This document shows positions 10,348 through 21,182 of a stretch of 64,000 bases of DNA, one piece after another; the first letter of the stretch is position 1; the number at the start of each line of letters is the position of its first letter. The DNA is from Helianthus annuus (Eukaryota > Streptophyta > Magnoliopsida > Asterales > Asteraceae). The stretch spans positions 40,909,379 to 40,973,378 of the forward strand of contig NC_035444.2 of NCBI RefSeq assembly GCF_002127325.2, read 5' to 3'. Under the pieces are notes generated by a model. The model ran no database searches. It saw only the letters and a list, made by a program, of their open reading frames with translations, and was not told where the DNA came from. Both the position numbers and the translations under genes were made by a program.

Positions 10348-11802
10348 TTATAGAAAAAGAAAAGATCATCACCTTTCAAGAAATCATAATAAGAGGCTAG
10401 GGTTTTTCTATTTGTTTTTTCCCTTTTATGGTAATAAATTAACTAAAAATAAATAAAACAAGAAACCCGTTTATGGTTTTGAAAATTTAGGAAAAAAGGT
10501 TTGTGCTTTGTGGTTCATGTTTTGCAGATGCTCAAGATTCTCTCATGGTGGTTACTGGTATTACTCTGTTTCTTTTATTATTTGTTTATTGCTGCATCAC
10601 CTTTCACCATCTACAGCCTCTTTCAATACTTTGCAAGGACACCATTCCCATATGACATAATGTTTCTTATTATTTCAATATATGTATTTGAGCTAAAAGT
10701 TTGTGATTTGGTTTAATTGATCTTTTGTTTAGGGTATGATCATTGGTATTCTTTAAAAATGTGGCTATATGGATGGATTATTATGTCCGAGGTAATTGTA
10801 ATTACATCTTTAAATGCAAAATTTATTGTTGTTAATGTACTCATTGTTTTTAGTGATAATAGAGAATCTTACGGTCAATATATAAGAATAGTTGAAGTAT
10901 AGCTACATTATCCAATTGATTTATTTCTTGGGTCGATGGTCGAGTTCAGACGAATAAGATCGACGACGAAGCACGTGAAGAATATGAGAGACGAGATAAC
11001 GGTGATTAGTTGTACAACGGCGGAATCAAGCGACCATGGTGTTTTCAATGCTGCCTTCCCCTTAGTCTCTATCACTTTACTGAAATCCACCATATTCTCA
11101 ACTAAGATGCCCACCATTGAGTGCAATCGACTTCGATAGTTGAGCATCTTTAGATCTATTTACTTTGATTATATGTTTTTAATGATTTATAAGGTTTATG
11201 TGTTTGAATTAGTGATTTTGTTATCTTGATTAACTGTAGATGAGGTCAATAAAAGAGGGAGATCCATGTGTAAGCCTAACTCTCCAACTTATAATGGTTT
11301 ATGTATTATATGGAAGTTATTTAGCTTTAACCTTTTGTTAGTATTTGGTAATTTAATTGTACACATGAGTGAGGTTATTGGTATGATTTAATTATGAATA
11401 GTGAAAGATAAGAAAAATGGTGAAATAATTGTGTTTTTTGTTAGTATTTTGTTGGGCTTTTTTGTTTTGTTTTTTTTTTAACTCGAATTTATCACGATCT
11501 TAAACAAAATATGAAAGAAAAAAAGTTATACTAGGTGGTTCAGAGAGGAAGAAGTATTAATGGGTTTATATATGATGTAAAAATTGCATTTCAAGTTTTT
11601 GATATTGTTAGTTTCTAAAGACTCTTTAGATCTGTAAAATTTGCATTTCAAGTTCTTGATACGATTAGAAGTTCTTATTAGTAAATTCAGTTTATTATGT
11701 GCATACCATATGCTCGATGAAATGTCTGAGATAGAATGTGATGTGATTTTGCAGCATTTTTGCAGATATCTTTATGTGTTTGGTACTTAAAAATTTGCTC
11801 CT
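10348..11802. other. Helitron interior without recognised gene
   Basis: Mostly AT-rich. Small frames at 10501-10716 (hydrophobic), 10908-11147 and 10936-11139 match no family that I know. Nothing further can be supported. Confidence 0.4.
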
Positions 11803-11953
11803 ATGGACGTAAATGGTGGTGTTGATGAGAGGCAACAAAAGGAACCAAAATGTGTAGAAACAAACAAGTCTAACTATGAAGAAGTCATAAAAAAGCAAGT
11901 TTGTTGATCAATTAATCGAGGCTGAACTTAAGGAGTTGAAATGCAAAACCAAG
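11803..11953 (+). pseudogene. Exon-like fragment with a one-base frame slip, unidentified
   Basis: From ATG at 11803 the frame reads MDVNGGVDERQQKEP and then KSNYEEVIKK. After a one-base shift around 11893-11900 it continues KFVDQLIEAELKELKCKTK up to 11953, where a consensus splice donor (aag|gtgagt) follows. Charged helical composition and the donor suggest a captured first exon damaged by one insertion. I cannot name the gene. Confidence 0.4.
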
Positions 11954-12940
11954 GTGAGTTTATTTCTTTTAGATGGAAGGTCGGGTAACAGATTTAAGTC
12001 ATCTTTTATGGTCAAGGCCGGGTCGAGTTGACTCACAAACACTTACAGTCCATTAAATGTTTCATTTTACCGGTATCTTGATCTCTATATACAATGCGAA
12101 TGCATAAGAATGTTTAATACACAACTAAACATAACTAAATAAGTACACGAACTGTATAAACATTTGTAATTTTTGTTTTAACATTAACACTCTAATCTTT
12201 CTCTTCAACTAAATCAGTATACTTCGTAGAAATATTCATAGGGATGACGTGGCTATGTGAATAGTAGTTTTTAAAATTTTGAAATTACTTTTATATAAAA
12301 ACATTTATAGATTTGGCACAGTTGATAGATTGCTTTGTTGTTAGTTGGTACAACAGGAAGTGTGGTCTTGAGTTCTGGGTGACCTGAACCTAATTTTTTT
12401 TCCTTTTATCTTTTAACTTCAACTTTAGTAAAATTATCATTTCCCCAGGCTATATCTTTCTAAGAATGACAGAACAACCCTTATGTAATTATAACGCCTA
12501 CGTTTTATATTTTTCATGTCATTATTTTTGATAAAATTAAATGTCAATGTTAAATGAATAATAGTTTCTCTTACAATTAAATAAACTTTTTATTATTACC
12601 ATCATCCATGAATAATGAATTTATAACATATATTTCCTTCAAAACATTTTACAACAATAAAACGTAAATATTATAAAGAAGAATAGCAAGATGCTTAACA
12701 AATAAGTAGGAGTTACATAAATAGGGTTAATTAAGTTATTTTAGAAATGAGTCTAACATACAAAATATCCTTAATGTGAGAAGTGAAGAAAAAGATTTAT
12801 TTTGTAGAGTGATTATAATTACTCTACGATAAAAATGGGATTAATGAGCCAAAGAGGGTACATAACCATAATTCCGTATAAGACCTTACTATAAGGTTGA
12901 TTAATTTATAACATGGCTGTAAATACGCATCTTGCATTAT
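11954..12940. other. Helitron interior, nothing recognised
   Basis: AT-rich sequence with no domain-bearing frame, terminal repeat or RNA gene that I can support. Confidence 0.4.
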
Positions 12941-12944
12941 TTAT

Positions 12945-13150
12945 GGATATTTTTTTTGAACGGTGACTTTCTTTTTGAGTGATCCAATGTCACACTGCTT
13001 AAACGGCGGCCCTAGCCAAGATCTATCCAGACTACGTTGTCTTAACTGGGTCCGCACTGGGTTGATCAGACTTGGTTACGGCGTTCCCCCGGAAACCGTA
13101 CTGCTTTCACACGAGATGCCTCGCTGAAGTAACAGCCGGATGAAAACCGG
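12945..13150 (-). mobile_element. SINE-like element (minus orientation)
   Basis: Read on the minus strand, a GC-richer block ends in 'caccgttcaaaaaaaa'. The SINE at 23959-31216 ends almost identically ('gccgttcaaaaaaaa'), so both probably belong to SINE families sharing a 3' end. The 5' boundary near 13150 is uncertain. I find no clear A/B box or target duplication, so it is probably 5' truncated or diverged. Confidence 0.5.
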
Positions 13151-14296
13151 AAATGTATTAAAAACACTTTACAATATATATTATAAAGTTTATAATTGTG
13201 ATAAGACAATAACGTACCTTTTTTTGACCTTTATGTTATTCACACTAAAATGCAGTGGTGGCTTCATTATACAAAGAAAAAAAAATAGGACTTTCAAATT
13301 AAATAATAAATATGTTTGATTGCATAGTTTTATGGGTTTTAAGCCTAAACTCTAACCATAAGTTTTGTATGCTGCTCTAATGGCTAATCCATAACATTGA
13401 GATAATGTATTGAAAGATATTAGTCCCTTACAAATTTATCATCTTTTTGTAGAGATGCTTAAACATGACTATCGGCTTCGTTTATTTACACATTCAGATG
13501 ACTGCATCTTTCTTTAAGGTTTAATTGTCTAAAATTTTAGTAACCAACCTTTAATCTTTAACATGGTTTGTATTATGTGGTTGACTCTACGAGATTGTTC
13601 AATTTCATAGTTTTACAAGTGTTAACCCTAAAGCCAAACCATAATTATTAGTATGTTGTTGGAACAATCTCAATTTTTGTTGTAACGAAAGTTTCTCAAG
13701 GCTATTAAAAAAGCTATTTTGTTACAGCATGAGCCGTTATCGACCGAGTTCTCGCCATATTCTTCAAATCGTCAACCTTTTCTTTCTAAATCGCGTGGCA
13801 ATTGGGGTGAGATTAAGGGCAAGATTAGGTGTAATCAATGACATTATCAAGGACAATCTAGGTATGTAATATGTTAATGGCTACTTTTTTAGAAATTTGT
13901 ATAATGGATGCCATCTACTCATACTGTTTGCCCTAAACCGTAATCGCTAATTGATAATTTTTTATACTGAACCGATTCACATAATTATTGGCAGCTACTG
14001 AGACATAACCAATTGAGCATAAGCTATTGATAATTGATTCAGTTAGTCCAACAAGGAGCGATTGTGAATTTGGTGACTGGTATTGGCATTTGGCTGTTGG
14101 CTATTGCACAGGTAATTTCATATTTCATATGTTATTTGCTATTAGCAAGGGAGTTTTGTACAAGTTTCAATTTCAATTTGCTATGTGTTTATGGAATTTT
14201 GTTTGGCGTGTGAGTTATTATAATTCTTTGAAGGAGGTTTGGGTGTCTGTTTATATAGTTCTAATGAACTAACCTTAAGTTTTTATAGATTAGTTA
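13151..14296. other. Helitron interior; one weak exon-like stretch
   Basis: At 13729-13868 a stretch with more coding-like composition ('cgaccgagttctcgcc') is followed by 'ggtatgtaat', a plausible splice donor. No family was recognised. The remainder is AT-rich. The sequence resumes at 21968 after the LTR retrotransposon. Confidence 0.3.
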
Positions 14297-15081
14297 TGTT
14301 GGGATTGAACCCTAATAGAGGAACAGATAATGTAAAGCCAAAACCGGATCCCATCAGTGGACTCCTAATAAGCAGCAGTTTACTCTAATCTCTCCCCTTG
14401 ACAGTGGTTATCTAACAACTGATAATCCTAAGTGTTGCTCAACTACAACAACTGATAAACCAAACTCTGATGATTACCTAACAACTGCTGAAGACAAACT
14501 CTGTTGCTCTATCTACTGCTGTTTCCTAAGTGCTGCTAAAGACTCAAGCACTGGCCTCTCAAAGACTGATCACCTTTGAAGAAAGCACTGAAGACTCAAC
14601 ATCTGTGCTAAGGCTACAACAGTGGAACGTGAAGCAGTAGTTTTCCTTATGTCTTGTATGTTAGTGCATATCAGATGTTACATAACAGTAGTTTGTATAG
14701 GACAGTATTTGTAGTTTGTTAGGTCGTTAGATGTCACTATCATGGTGACGTCAGCTGAAGTATATCAGTAGTTTGGTTTGCCTATAAGTATGACAGTACT
14801 CTGTACTGTTACACTTGATCGTTTTGAGTGAGTTCTTCTCCTCAATTCATCCTTTCATCTTGTGCAACCAACTCTGGTGTATCAGGCTGAGGGGGAGTTT
14901 AGATTGTAAGCTTTTACTGTAATCTTTTGCTTCTTTGTAAATCATTTGACTCAATGAAAAACAATTGTTTATCAATCTATACTTTCCTTTGAATGTGTTT
15001 ACAAAGTTTGCTACTCATTTCCGCTGCACTTATTAGTTTTATGCAAACAAACACGAATCATGACAGCCTCAGATCCTAACA
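14297..15081 (+). repeat. 5' LTR of the 14297-21967 element
   Basis: TG...CA ends, 785 bp. A likely TATA box (cctataagta) lies near 14780-14790, just before the near-palindrome acagtactctgtactgt. The upstream U3 is full of variants of cagtagtt/aactgctg (see findings). Confidence 0.93.
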
Positions 15082-17029
15082 ATTGGTATCAGAGCTTGGA
15101 CAGTCAAATTCGATCTAACAATCAATTTGACATAACAGTTCAGCTCAAAATTCATTGATACTAAGGTTGGTTGCATTCAGTTGAAAAACAGAGTAATGAA
15201 CAAATCATGGTCAAAATGGTTATTCAAAAACTCTGTAAATCAACCAAGATGTCATATGACACACAAATCTCACACAACAAATTTTTTCATACATATGTCA
15301 CTTATAGTTTTCAGATTTGCAAAATATCTGATAAATTATGAGATCGTTCAATGTTTCAAAATTGATTTCAATTGTTGTTTCGATATTTGTGATGTTCTTA
15401 ATAAACACTAAAGTATGTACCTCAGATCAGCAAAACTTGTGTTCATCTAAAAACACCTGCATACTGCTGATATTGAAAAGAGGCAGAAAAACTTTAGTCA
15501 AAATCTCTCATGTGTTCAAAAGCAAGTTGAGTACCTTCAAAAGGACCAAATCAACCTTGTCTAACACATATTGAGAAAAATAAAATGTCAAAACAGTCCT
15601 AATCATAAGTAATGTGAGATCTGAACTAAAACATGCTCAAACATGGTCAGATTTCTTAAAACATTGCTTCAAAATGATTATGGACAAGGTATGTTCAAAA
15701 TAAAATCTCCTAGTGAGTATTTCTGAACATATGAATAAACCGGGTATAGGGAAAAGGAAAATGAATTAATCTCAAAGTGTGACTATCTCAAAAACTTTTG
15801 AAATCAAAAGAAAAGAGTATTAGTATAAAGCACTCGTGAGGATTAATATTAGATCATCAGTGGTTATTATGAAACTGTGTGCATTCATCAAAACAGGAAC
15901 TGTTCTGGTAACAATTAGCATCTCTAGTGATTGTACTTAAATTGAATTTCAATCAATTGACAAGAAAATGACCCAAACAATGGTCAAAATAACTTGAGAA
16001 TAATATGATCATGAATTCACTGATAACTGTCAAATCCTTTTGATAATTTTCAAAACTTCCTTTAATTTTTGTTAAGGTATTGTTTCTCCGAAATAAAGAC
16101 CAGATATATTTTTATATATTATGTTCTTTTACTCATTTTTTATAGTAAAAGTTCATCTCTGGTTTGGATATAATTACCTTGTTTTTTTGTGTAATTACTA
16201 TCCCTAAAACTGGTCAAAAGGAAATGACATACATACCAAGGTCATGTTAAGCTCAAGTTAGGTTTTCACTGATCATAAATTGATTGAAAATTGACTTAGA
16301 CTACTGAGATACTCATGTTCTAGTTCCAGTAATTAGACACAAAATGAGCAGCTCTAGTAGAAATGCCCTCATCATCTGGGATGCTGAACCATTGTCTAAA
16401 CAATAGACATTTGGCAAAACCTTGAACAAGTTTCCTTGCAGATAACTGCTGGTAATTTAGTCTTGATAATTTACATCTAAAATGCATTTCGTCAAGAATA
16501 GCATTACTGGTACTAAACAGATGATAGATTCCTACATCTGAACAAACAGATGCTAAAATTATCAGTCGGTGGTCAAAACACTGCTGCACAACCAGTTGTT
16601 ATACATATTGTTCTATCCACTGTTGTATCTAAAATGCTGTTGTGCCTAAACATCTGCTCTCTAAAGTCTGTCCACTATTAAAGTGTCAACCTCTGTTCTT
16701 CAATAACACTGATGTTAAAATCATTGTTTCATCCACTGATACATCCACTGTTTCATTTTATTACCGTTGTAACTACTGATGCCTGAACCATCAGTAGTTG
16801 TTAAAACAACTGTCTTCCATCATTTACCATTTCATCAGATGTTTGACACGTGGTCCGTTTTTAGCCTTCAGATCAAACTGCCACATCAGCAATCACTTTT
16901 TCCCTAAATAAAACCCTGATTAAATCCAAACAGAGGATTACACTGTCGAATTGAATTCCAAACATTCTCTTCACAAAACAGTTTCCCTCTCATAACTCCA
17001 AAAATCTTCTTCGATATTCATCATCAAAA
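15082..17029. other. Long untranslated leader of the 14297 element
   Basis: About 1.9 kb without a significant frame. The second half (16560-16830) repeats the cactg(a/t)tg and cagtagtt-like motifs found in the LTR U3. If gag and pol were deleted, this is where the junction would lie, but I see no remnant of either. Confidence 0.6.
15084..15095 (+). promoter_or_regulatory. Primer-binding site (tRNA-iMet type)
   Basis: tggtatcagagc begins two bases after the LTR end. This is the standard plant copia minus-strand primer site, complementary to the 3' end of initiator methionine tRNA. Confidence 0.9.
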
Positions 17030-19186
17030 ATGATGAAGCCAAAATCGAAATCAAAATCAAAACCTTCATCATCTTCCTCCAAAACAGCAGAAGCCACTGA
17101 AATGGCCGCAGAAACCATGGAGATACGCTACAAAGCTCCACATAATTATGTGGGTATACTCACAAAACCCACCGATAACCACACATTCGACTCCATCCTT
17201 GACATCATTTCTGAATCAAAGTACAAAACTTTGATAACAGCAGACGCTCCTATTTACCTTGATACCCATAGAGAGATTTGGAAAAATGCCACCCTTGAAA
17301 AACAAGGAGATATCACCGCCGCCATCAACTCCTCGATACAGGGTAAGAAGGTAAAAATCTCTCCGAAATCTATCTCTGAAACCTTTAAACTCGATGATTT
17401 AAATGGAAAAACCTCTTTTACAAAAGACGAGTTGGTAAAGGATTTCATGAACAGGGGTTATGCAGAACAACCAAAGGTAGATACCCTTCAAATGGGTTAC
17501 TTCCCTTCTGCACCCAGATTTTTATTTCACACACTGCTCATGTGTGTTTCAAATAAAACAACGTCCTTCAATGAGATACCAACAAAAATCCAATGCCTGG
17601 GGTATGCAATTTTAAACGACAAAAACTTTAATTACTCCCAGGTAATATTTGATGATTTGGTAAAGAACGTTGATAATAAAGCTTTTCTGCTCTTTCCGAG
17701 AATTCTAAGCTATTATTTTGAACAAACATTTGTAGAGAAAGAAGCAGAACTGCCCAAACAAAGTGTCTCATTCAAAATAAACTTTTTAACAAAAGAAACT
17801 TTTTCAAGAATGATGGCACCAATAAAATTAAAAACAAAAGAAGCAGAGCAGGTTTTAGAAACTGCCACTCACCCTGAAGCAACCACTGCTGAGCCCACTG
17901 CTCCAGGTGATCAGAGTAGCAGACCCACTGCTCTGAAACCCACACCTGCCACCACCAAAAAGACCAAAAGAAAACCATCCAGAAAACCCACCAAACCCAA
18001 AACAAAGGCAACTCTGGAAGATGAGATCCCAGAGCAACTGCCAGTGACAACACAAAAGTCACAAGAAACCACTGCTGCTACTTCCTCACAGCAGTTGGAA
18101 GAAAGATCTCAACCCCAGCCTAAAACTCCTCTTGCATCCTCACAAAAGGATCAAGTTGTAAGCACAGGGACACCACAATATGAAGCTCTAGGTCCACTCG
18201 GATCTATCTTCCACAGTCCTGATCCCAAGGACATGTCTCTTTCTGCCCCCACACCCTCACCAATAATATTACCACAATCAATAATGCCCCTGTTGCATGC
18301 AGTTGATATGGCACAGACACAAACCAGTTCCTCTCAATCACCTATTACTGAGAGTATACCTCCACAAGTGACTGGGTCTGATGTACATACCTTTGCTATC
18401 CCAACAACAGTTGAGGAGGTTACACCCCTTGAGTTACAAGTAACTCTTGGTGGTAGTTCAAGTGGAGCAGCAACTACAACTGATGGATCAACAGATCTTC
18501 AGTTGGACAGTTGTTTCATTAGTAAGACTCCCTTGAAGGCAATTTCTTCCATACCACTAATGAAAGCCACCAGTAGGTATGTTTTACCTACTGGTATTTT
18601 CCAAAGACTAACAAGTGCTGAAGAAAGAAGTCCTCAGTACCAAGAACAAGGGGCATCAATGGAAGATTTTTGGGATTCACTTCCTAAGTCAAACATTGAT
18701 ACAACCACTGCTGGTGGGGATTCAGATGATCATGTTAATTCAGGTGATGATTCAAGATATAATGAATTGACGGCCAGAGTTGAAAACCTGGAATCTTCAG
18801 TTGCAGAAATAAAAGATATGGTGCAGCAGCTGTTACAAGCTCAAATAGCCCAATCATCTGCTCCTCCTGCTCAAGCACCTGCTCCACATGCATTTGCTGC
18901 AAATGAGCTATGGAACATCCTCCAACCACTGCTTGAACAACAACAACAAATGGCTGCTAAAAAGCATGCTCTTCAAGTGCAAATGTTGACCAACATGGTT
19001 GAATCTCGGTTCAAAGATACTCAAGCTGATATCAAGGCTATAAAGGCCAGCATTCAACAGAATGCTCAAAGTGAGAAAGCTCCATCTGCCATTTTCTTCA
19101 TGGATACACCCCTGGCAGATAATGCCAAAAAAGGGGGAGAAAAACAGGTTGAAAAAGAAAGGTATAGAAGATGGGATGCACATTGA
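17030..19186 (+). CDS. Retrotransposon-borne protein, first part, unknown function (718 aa)
   Basis: The start ATG at 17030 is followed by a Lys/Ser-rich leader. Residues about 35-260 form a globular-looking region (HNYVGILTKP, LITADAPIYLDTHREIW, FLFHTLLMCVSNKTTSFNEI, FNYSQVIFDDLVKN, FLLFPRILSYYF). From memory it resembles proteins that lie downstream of pol in some Asteraceae copia elements, at the place where Sireviruses have an env-like ORF. Residues 270-560 are low-complexity, rich in Pro, Thr, Ser and Gln. About 575-610 is a short predicted coiled coil (ELTARVENLESSVAEIKDMV). No transmembrane segment, zinc knuckle or pol motif is seen. The frame ends 12 residues after it overlaps the next one. 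Bias toward A-rich codons matches the element. Function unknown. Confidence 0.8.
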   Translation: MMKPKSKSKSKPSSSSSKTAEATEMAAETMEIRYKAPHNYVGILTKPTDNHTFDSILDIISESKYKTLITADAPIYLDTHREIWKNATLEKQGDITAAINSSIQGKKVKISPKSISETFKLDDLNGKTSFTKDELVKDFMNRGYAEQPKVDTLQMGYFPSAPRFLFHTLLMCVSNKTTSFNEIPTKIQCLGYAILNDKNFNYSQVIFDDLVKNVDNKAFLLFPRILSYYFEQTFVEKEAELPKQSVSFKINFLTKETFSRMMAPIKLKTKEAEQVLETATHPEATTAEPTAPGDQSSRPTALKPTPATTKKTKRKPSRKPTKPKTKATLEDEIPEQLPVTTQKSQETTAATSSQQLEERSQPQPKTPLASSQKDQVVSTGTPQYEALGPLGSIFHSPDPKDMSLSAPTPSPIILPQSIMPLLHAVDMAQTQTSSSQSPITESIPPQVTGSDVHTFAIPTTVEEVTPLELQVTLGGSSSGAATTTDGSTDLQLDSCFISKTPLKAISSIPLMKATSRYVLPTGIFQRLTSAEERSPQYQEQGASMEDFWDSLPKSNIDTTTAGGDSDDHVNSGDDSRYNELTARVENLESSVAEIKDMVQQLLQAQIAQSSAPPAQAPAPHAFAANELWNILQPLLEQQQQMAAKKHALQVQMLTNMVESRFKDTQADIKAIKASIQQNAQSEKAPSAIFFMDTPLADNAKKGGEKQVEKERYRRWDAH

Positions 19187-21146
19187 ACCTGAGAAACCCA
19201 AAACAGCTGATACACCAGCAGTTACAAAAACTGCTGCAAGTAGCCAAACAGCTGCCATCTCATCAACACACACACCTCCAACACACACCACCTCATCACA
19301 CACCATCACAACTACTGTTCCACCACCATCTGTGTCTACAACACAAAAATCCTCATCAAAACCAAAAACCACCAAACCACCATCATCCAAAGCCACACCA
19401 CCACTGCCTCCTGCCATAAAGCAGAAGACAGCAGATGTTACAACATCTGCTGTAGTGACAACAGTGATTGAAGCACCAGTTGTTTCAACCACTGTTAGTC
19501 AATCACAATCCACCACCATCCAATCTCAAACCACTGATCCACCCAAAACATCATCAGCCTCTTCTTCAAAAAGGAGAAGGGTCTTCATTCCTGATGATGA
19601 GTCACCACCACCATCACCACCTTCAAATATCATTTCCCATTCTCCATCCCCTGCTCAAAAGCAGAAGACAACAACTGATACATCAGTAGTTGTAATGACA
19701 ACAGCAGTTGAGACACCAGTTGTTTCAACCACTGTTAGTCAGACATCCACAACTGCCCTAATTCTTCCTATATCACAACCACAGCTCCTAAAAAGAAAAA
19801 GAAAGCCAATCACTGCTGATGAAGGTAGTCATGATCCAAATGCTGCAATGTATCCACTGGAACTAGAAGCCATCAAAGATGAGATGAGGCAGTTTTACAC
19901 AGAAGCAGACCCATCAAAAAGAAAATTCTCCTCACTCATCGGCTATATAGCCCCAGAAGATATAAATGATTATCTCAAGATAAAGGCAAGGCAAGCTAAA
20001 GTTAAAGCCAAGGTTGACAGTGAGAAAGAAAGGCTAAGCGAAGAAGGCATTGCAAATAGACTGGAGTTCTACCTTGTAAAGGTTAAGCAGATGGAAGAAT
20101 TTGCACAGGAACTAGAAAAGGAAAAGGATGATCAAAAGAAGAAACTAAGAATACAACTTCTAGCCTTCATCATGAAAGAAAAGTTCTACCCTGCTGAAGA
20201 ATCTCAGTTTAAAGAATGGCCTTTAGTAGCCTTGAAGCATGAGGCTGAAAGGATCCAAAGAGTCAAAAATGATCCTTCAAAGAAGAAAACTGCTCCAAAC
20301 TGGAGTAAGTACAAAAGACTCATTGCTGATCTCACTGCTGAGTATAAAAGAAAGAAAAGGGAGTTGGTGGATGCTAAGATAGGCACTACTGAAGCCATAT
20401 CAAAATGGTCTAGGCAACAAACTGATGAAGCTTATGAAAGACTTGAGAAGCAGAGGATGAAAGCCTCTAACTCTCCTAAAAGGTCTGACTACAAAAAGCT
20501 TCAAGAGCAAGTAAAACTTTTCGAAACACAGATCAGCACAGCAGAAGATTTTGTCACAAAGCTTAGTAAAGAAAAGAAGGAAATGCTATCTGCTGGAGTA
20601 GATAAGAACAAAGAAGCTGAACAGATTGAAGAAGCTATGAAAAAAATAGCTTCAGATAAAGAAAGATTGGCTAAACTACAAGTCCTTGCCAAAAAGGTTA
20701 AAGTAGTAAGCCAAAAGTCATCTGCAGGCATCACAAACAGTGAGCTGATTGACAAAGAACTTGAAGCAGATATAGCTGAAGCCAACAAGATCATTGAACA
20801 AGCATTCATACGAGTGTCTGAAGCTCATGATGCTGCTCTTCACTTCTTTAGGCCAATCACTTCAAGTTCATCAGATAATAAAGCTCTCCCAAGAAACCCA
20901 TTGAGTTCAAAAATACTAAAGTGGATGTCTGATCAAAAGACCCACGTATTGACTTTGCTCAGATTCAATGGTGATGTGAAGCATATATCAAGGAATCAGG
21001 CACTAGGCCTAAGTGCTGAAGATCTACAGGATCTCCTTGAGCTTACACTGTGCAGGGATGAGGATGATACAAGTTCCAAGGATTTTGAGAAAGAATTTAA
21101 AAGAAAAGCAATGGAACTTCTGATGAAGAATAAAGGTCCTGAATAA
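19062..21146 (+). CDS. Retrotransposon-borne coiled-coil protein, second part (about 660-690 aa)
   Basis: This frame is +1 relative to the preceding one and continues it, reading ...GMHIEPEKPKTAD just where the first frame stops. The true join is probably inside 19126-19186, so the first 20-40 residues given by the nominal ATG at 19062 are doubtful. Residues 40-260 are Thr/Ser/Pro-rich with two near-repeats (VVSTTVSQ). From about 265 to 620 it is highly charged and helical, predicted coiled coil (EKERLSEEGIANRLEFYLVK, FAQELEKEKDDQKKKLRIQL). The C-terminal 70 residues (ILKWMSDQKTHVLTLLRF, LSAEDLQDLLELTL) look like a small folded domain. The stop at 21146 lies just 37 bases before the 3' LTR. 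No enzyme motif was recognised. Confidence 0.75.
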   Translation: MLKVRKLHLPFSSWIHPWQIMPKKGEKNRLKKKGIEDGMHIEPEKPKTADTPAVTKTAASSQTAAISSTHTPPTHTTSSHTITTTVPPPSVSTTQKSSSKPKTTKPPSSKATPPLPPAIKQKTADVTTSAVVTTVIEAPVVSTTVSQSQSTTIQSQTTDPPKTSSASSSKRRRVFIPDDESPPPSPPSNIISHSPSPAQKQKTTTDTSVVVMTTAVETPVVSTTVSQTSTTALILPISQPQLLKRKRKPITADEGSHDPNAAMYPLELEAIKDEMRQFYTEADPSKRKFSSLIGYIAPEDINDYLKIKARQAKVKAKVDSEKERLSEEGIANRLEFYLVKVKQMEEFAQELEKEKDDQKKKLRIQLLAFIMKEKFYPAEESQFKEWPLVALKHEAERIQRVKNDPSKKKTAPNWSKYKRLIADLTAEYKRKKRELVDAKIGTTEAISKWSRQQTDEAYERLEKQRMKASNSPKRSDYKKLQEQVKLFETQISTAEDFVTKLSKEKKEMLSAGVDKNKEAEQIEEAMKKIASDKERLAKLQVLAKKVKVVSQKSSAGITNSELIDKELEADIAEANKIIEQAFIRVSEAHDAALHFFRPITSSSSDNKALPRNPLSSKILKWMSDQKTHVLTLLRFNGDVKHISRNQALGLSAEDLQDLLELTLCRDEDDTSSKDFEKEFKRKAMELLMKNKGPE

Positions 21147-21182
21147 GGAAGGGTTTTGGCATTATCTGTTCCAGGGGGAGAT

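Noticed and set aside
18908..19492. Minus-strand ORF of 194 codons inside the 14297 element
   Set aside because: It is the shadow of the Thr/Ser/Pro-rich coding tract on the plus strand; composition is a Val/Gly-rich reverse reading.
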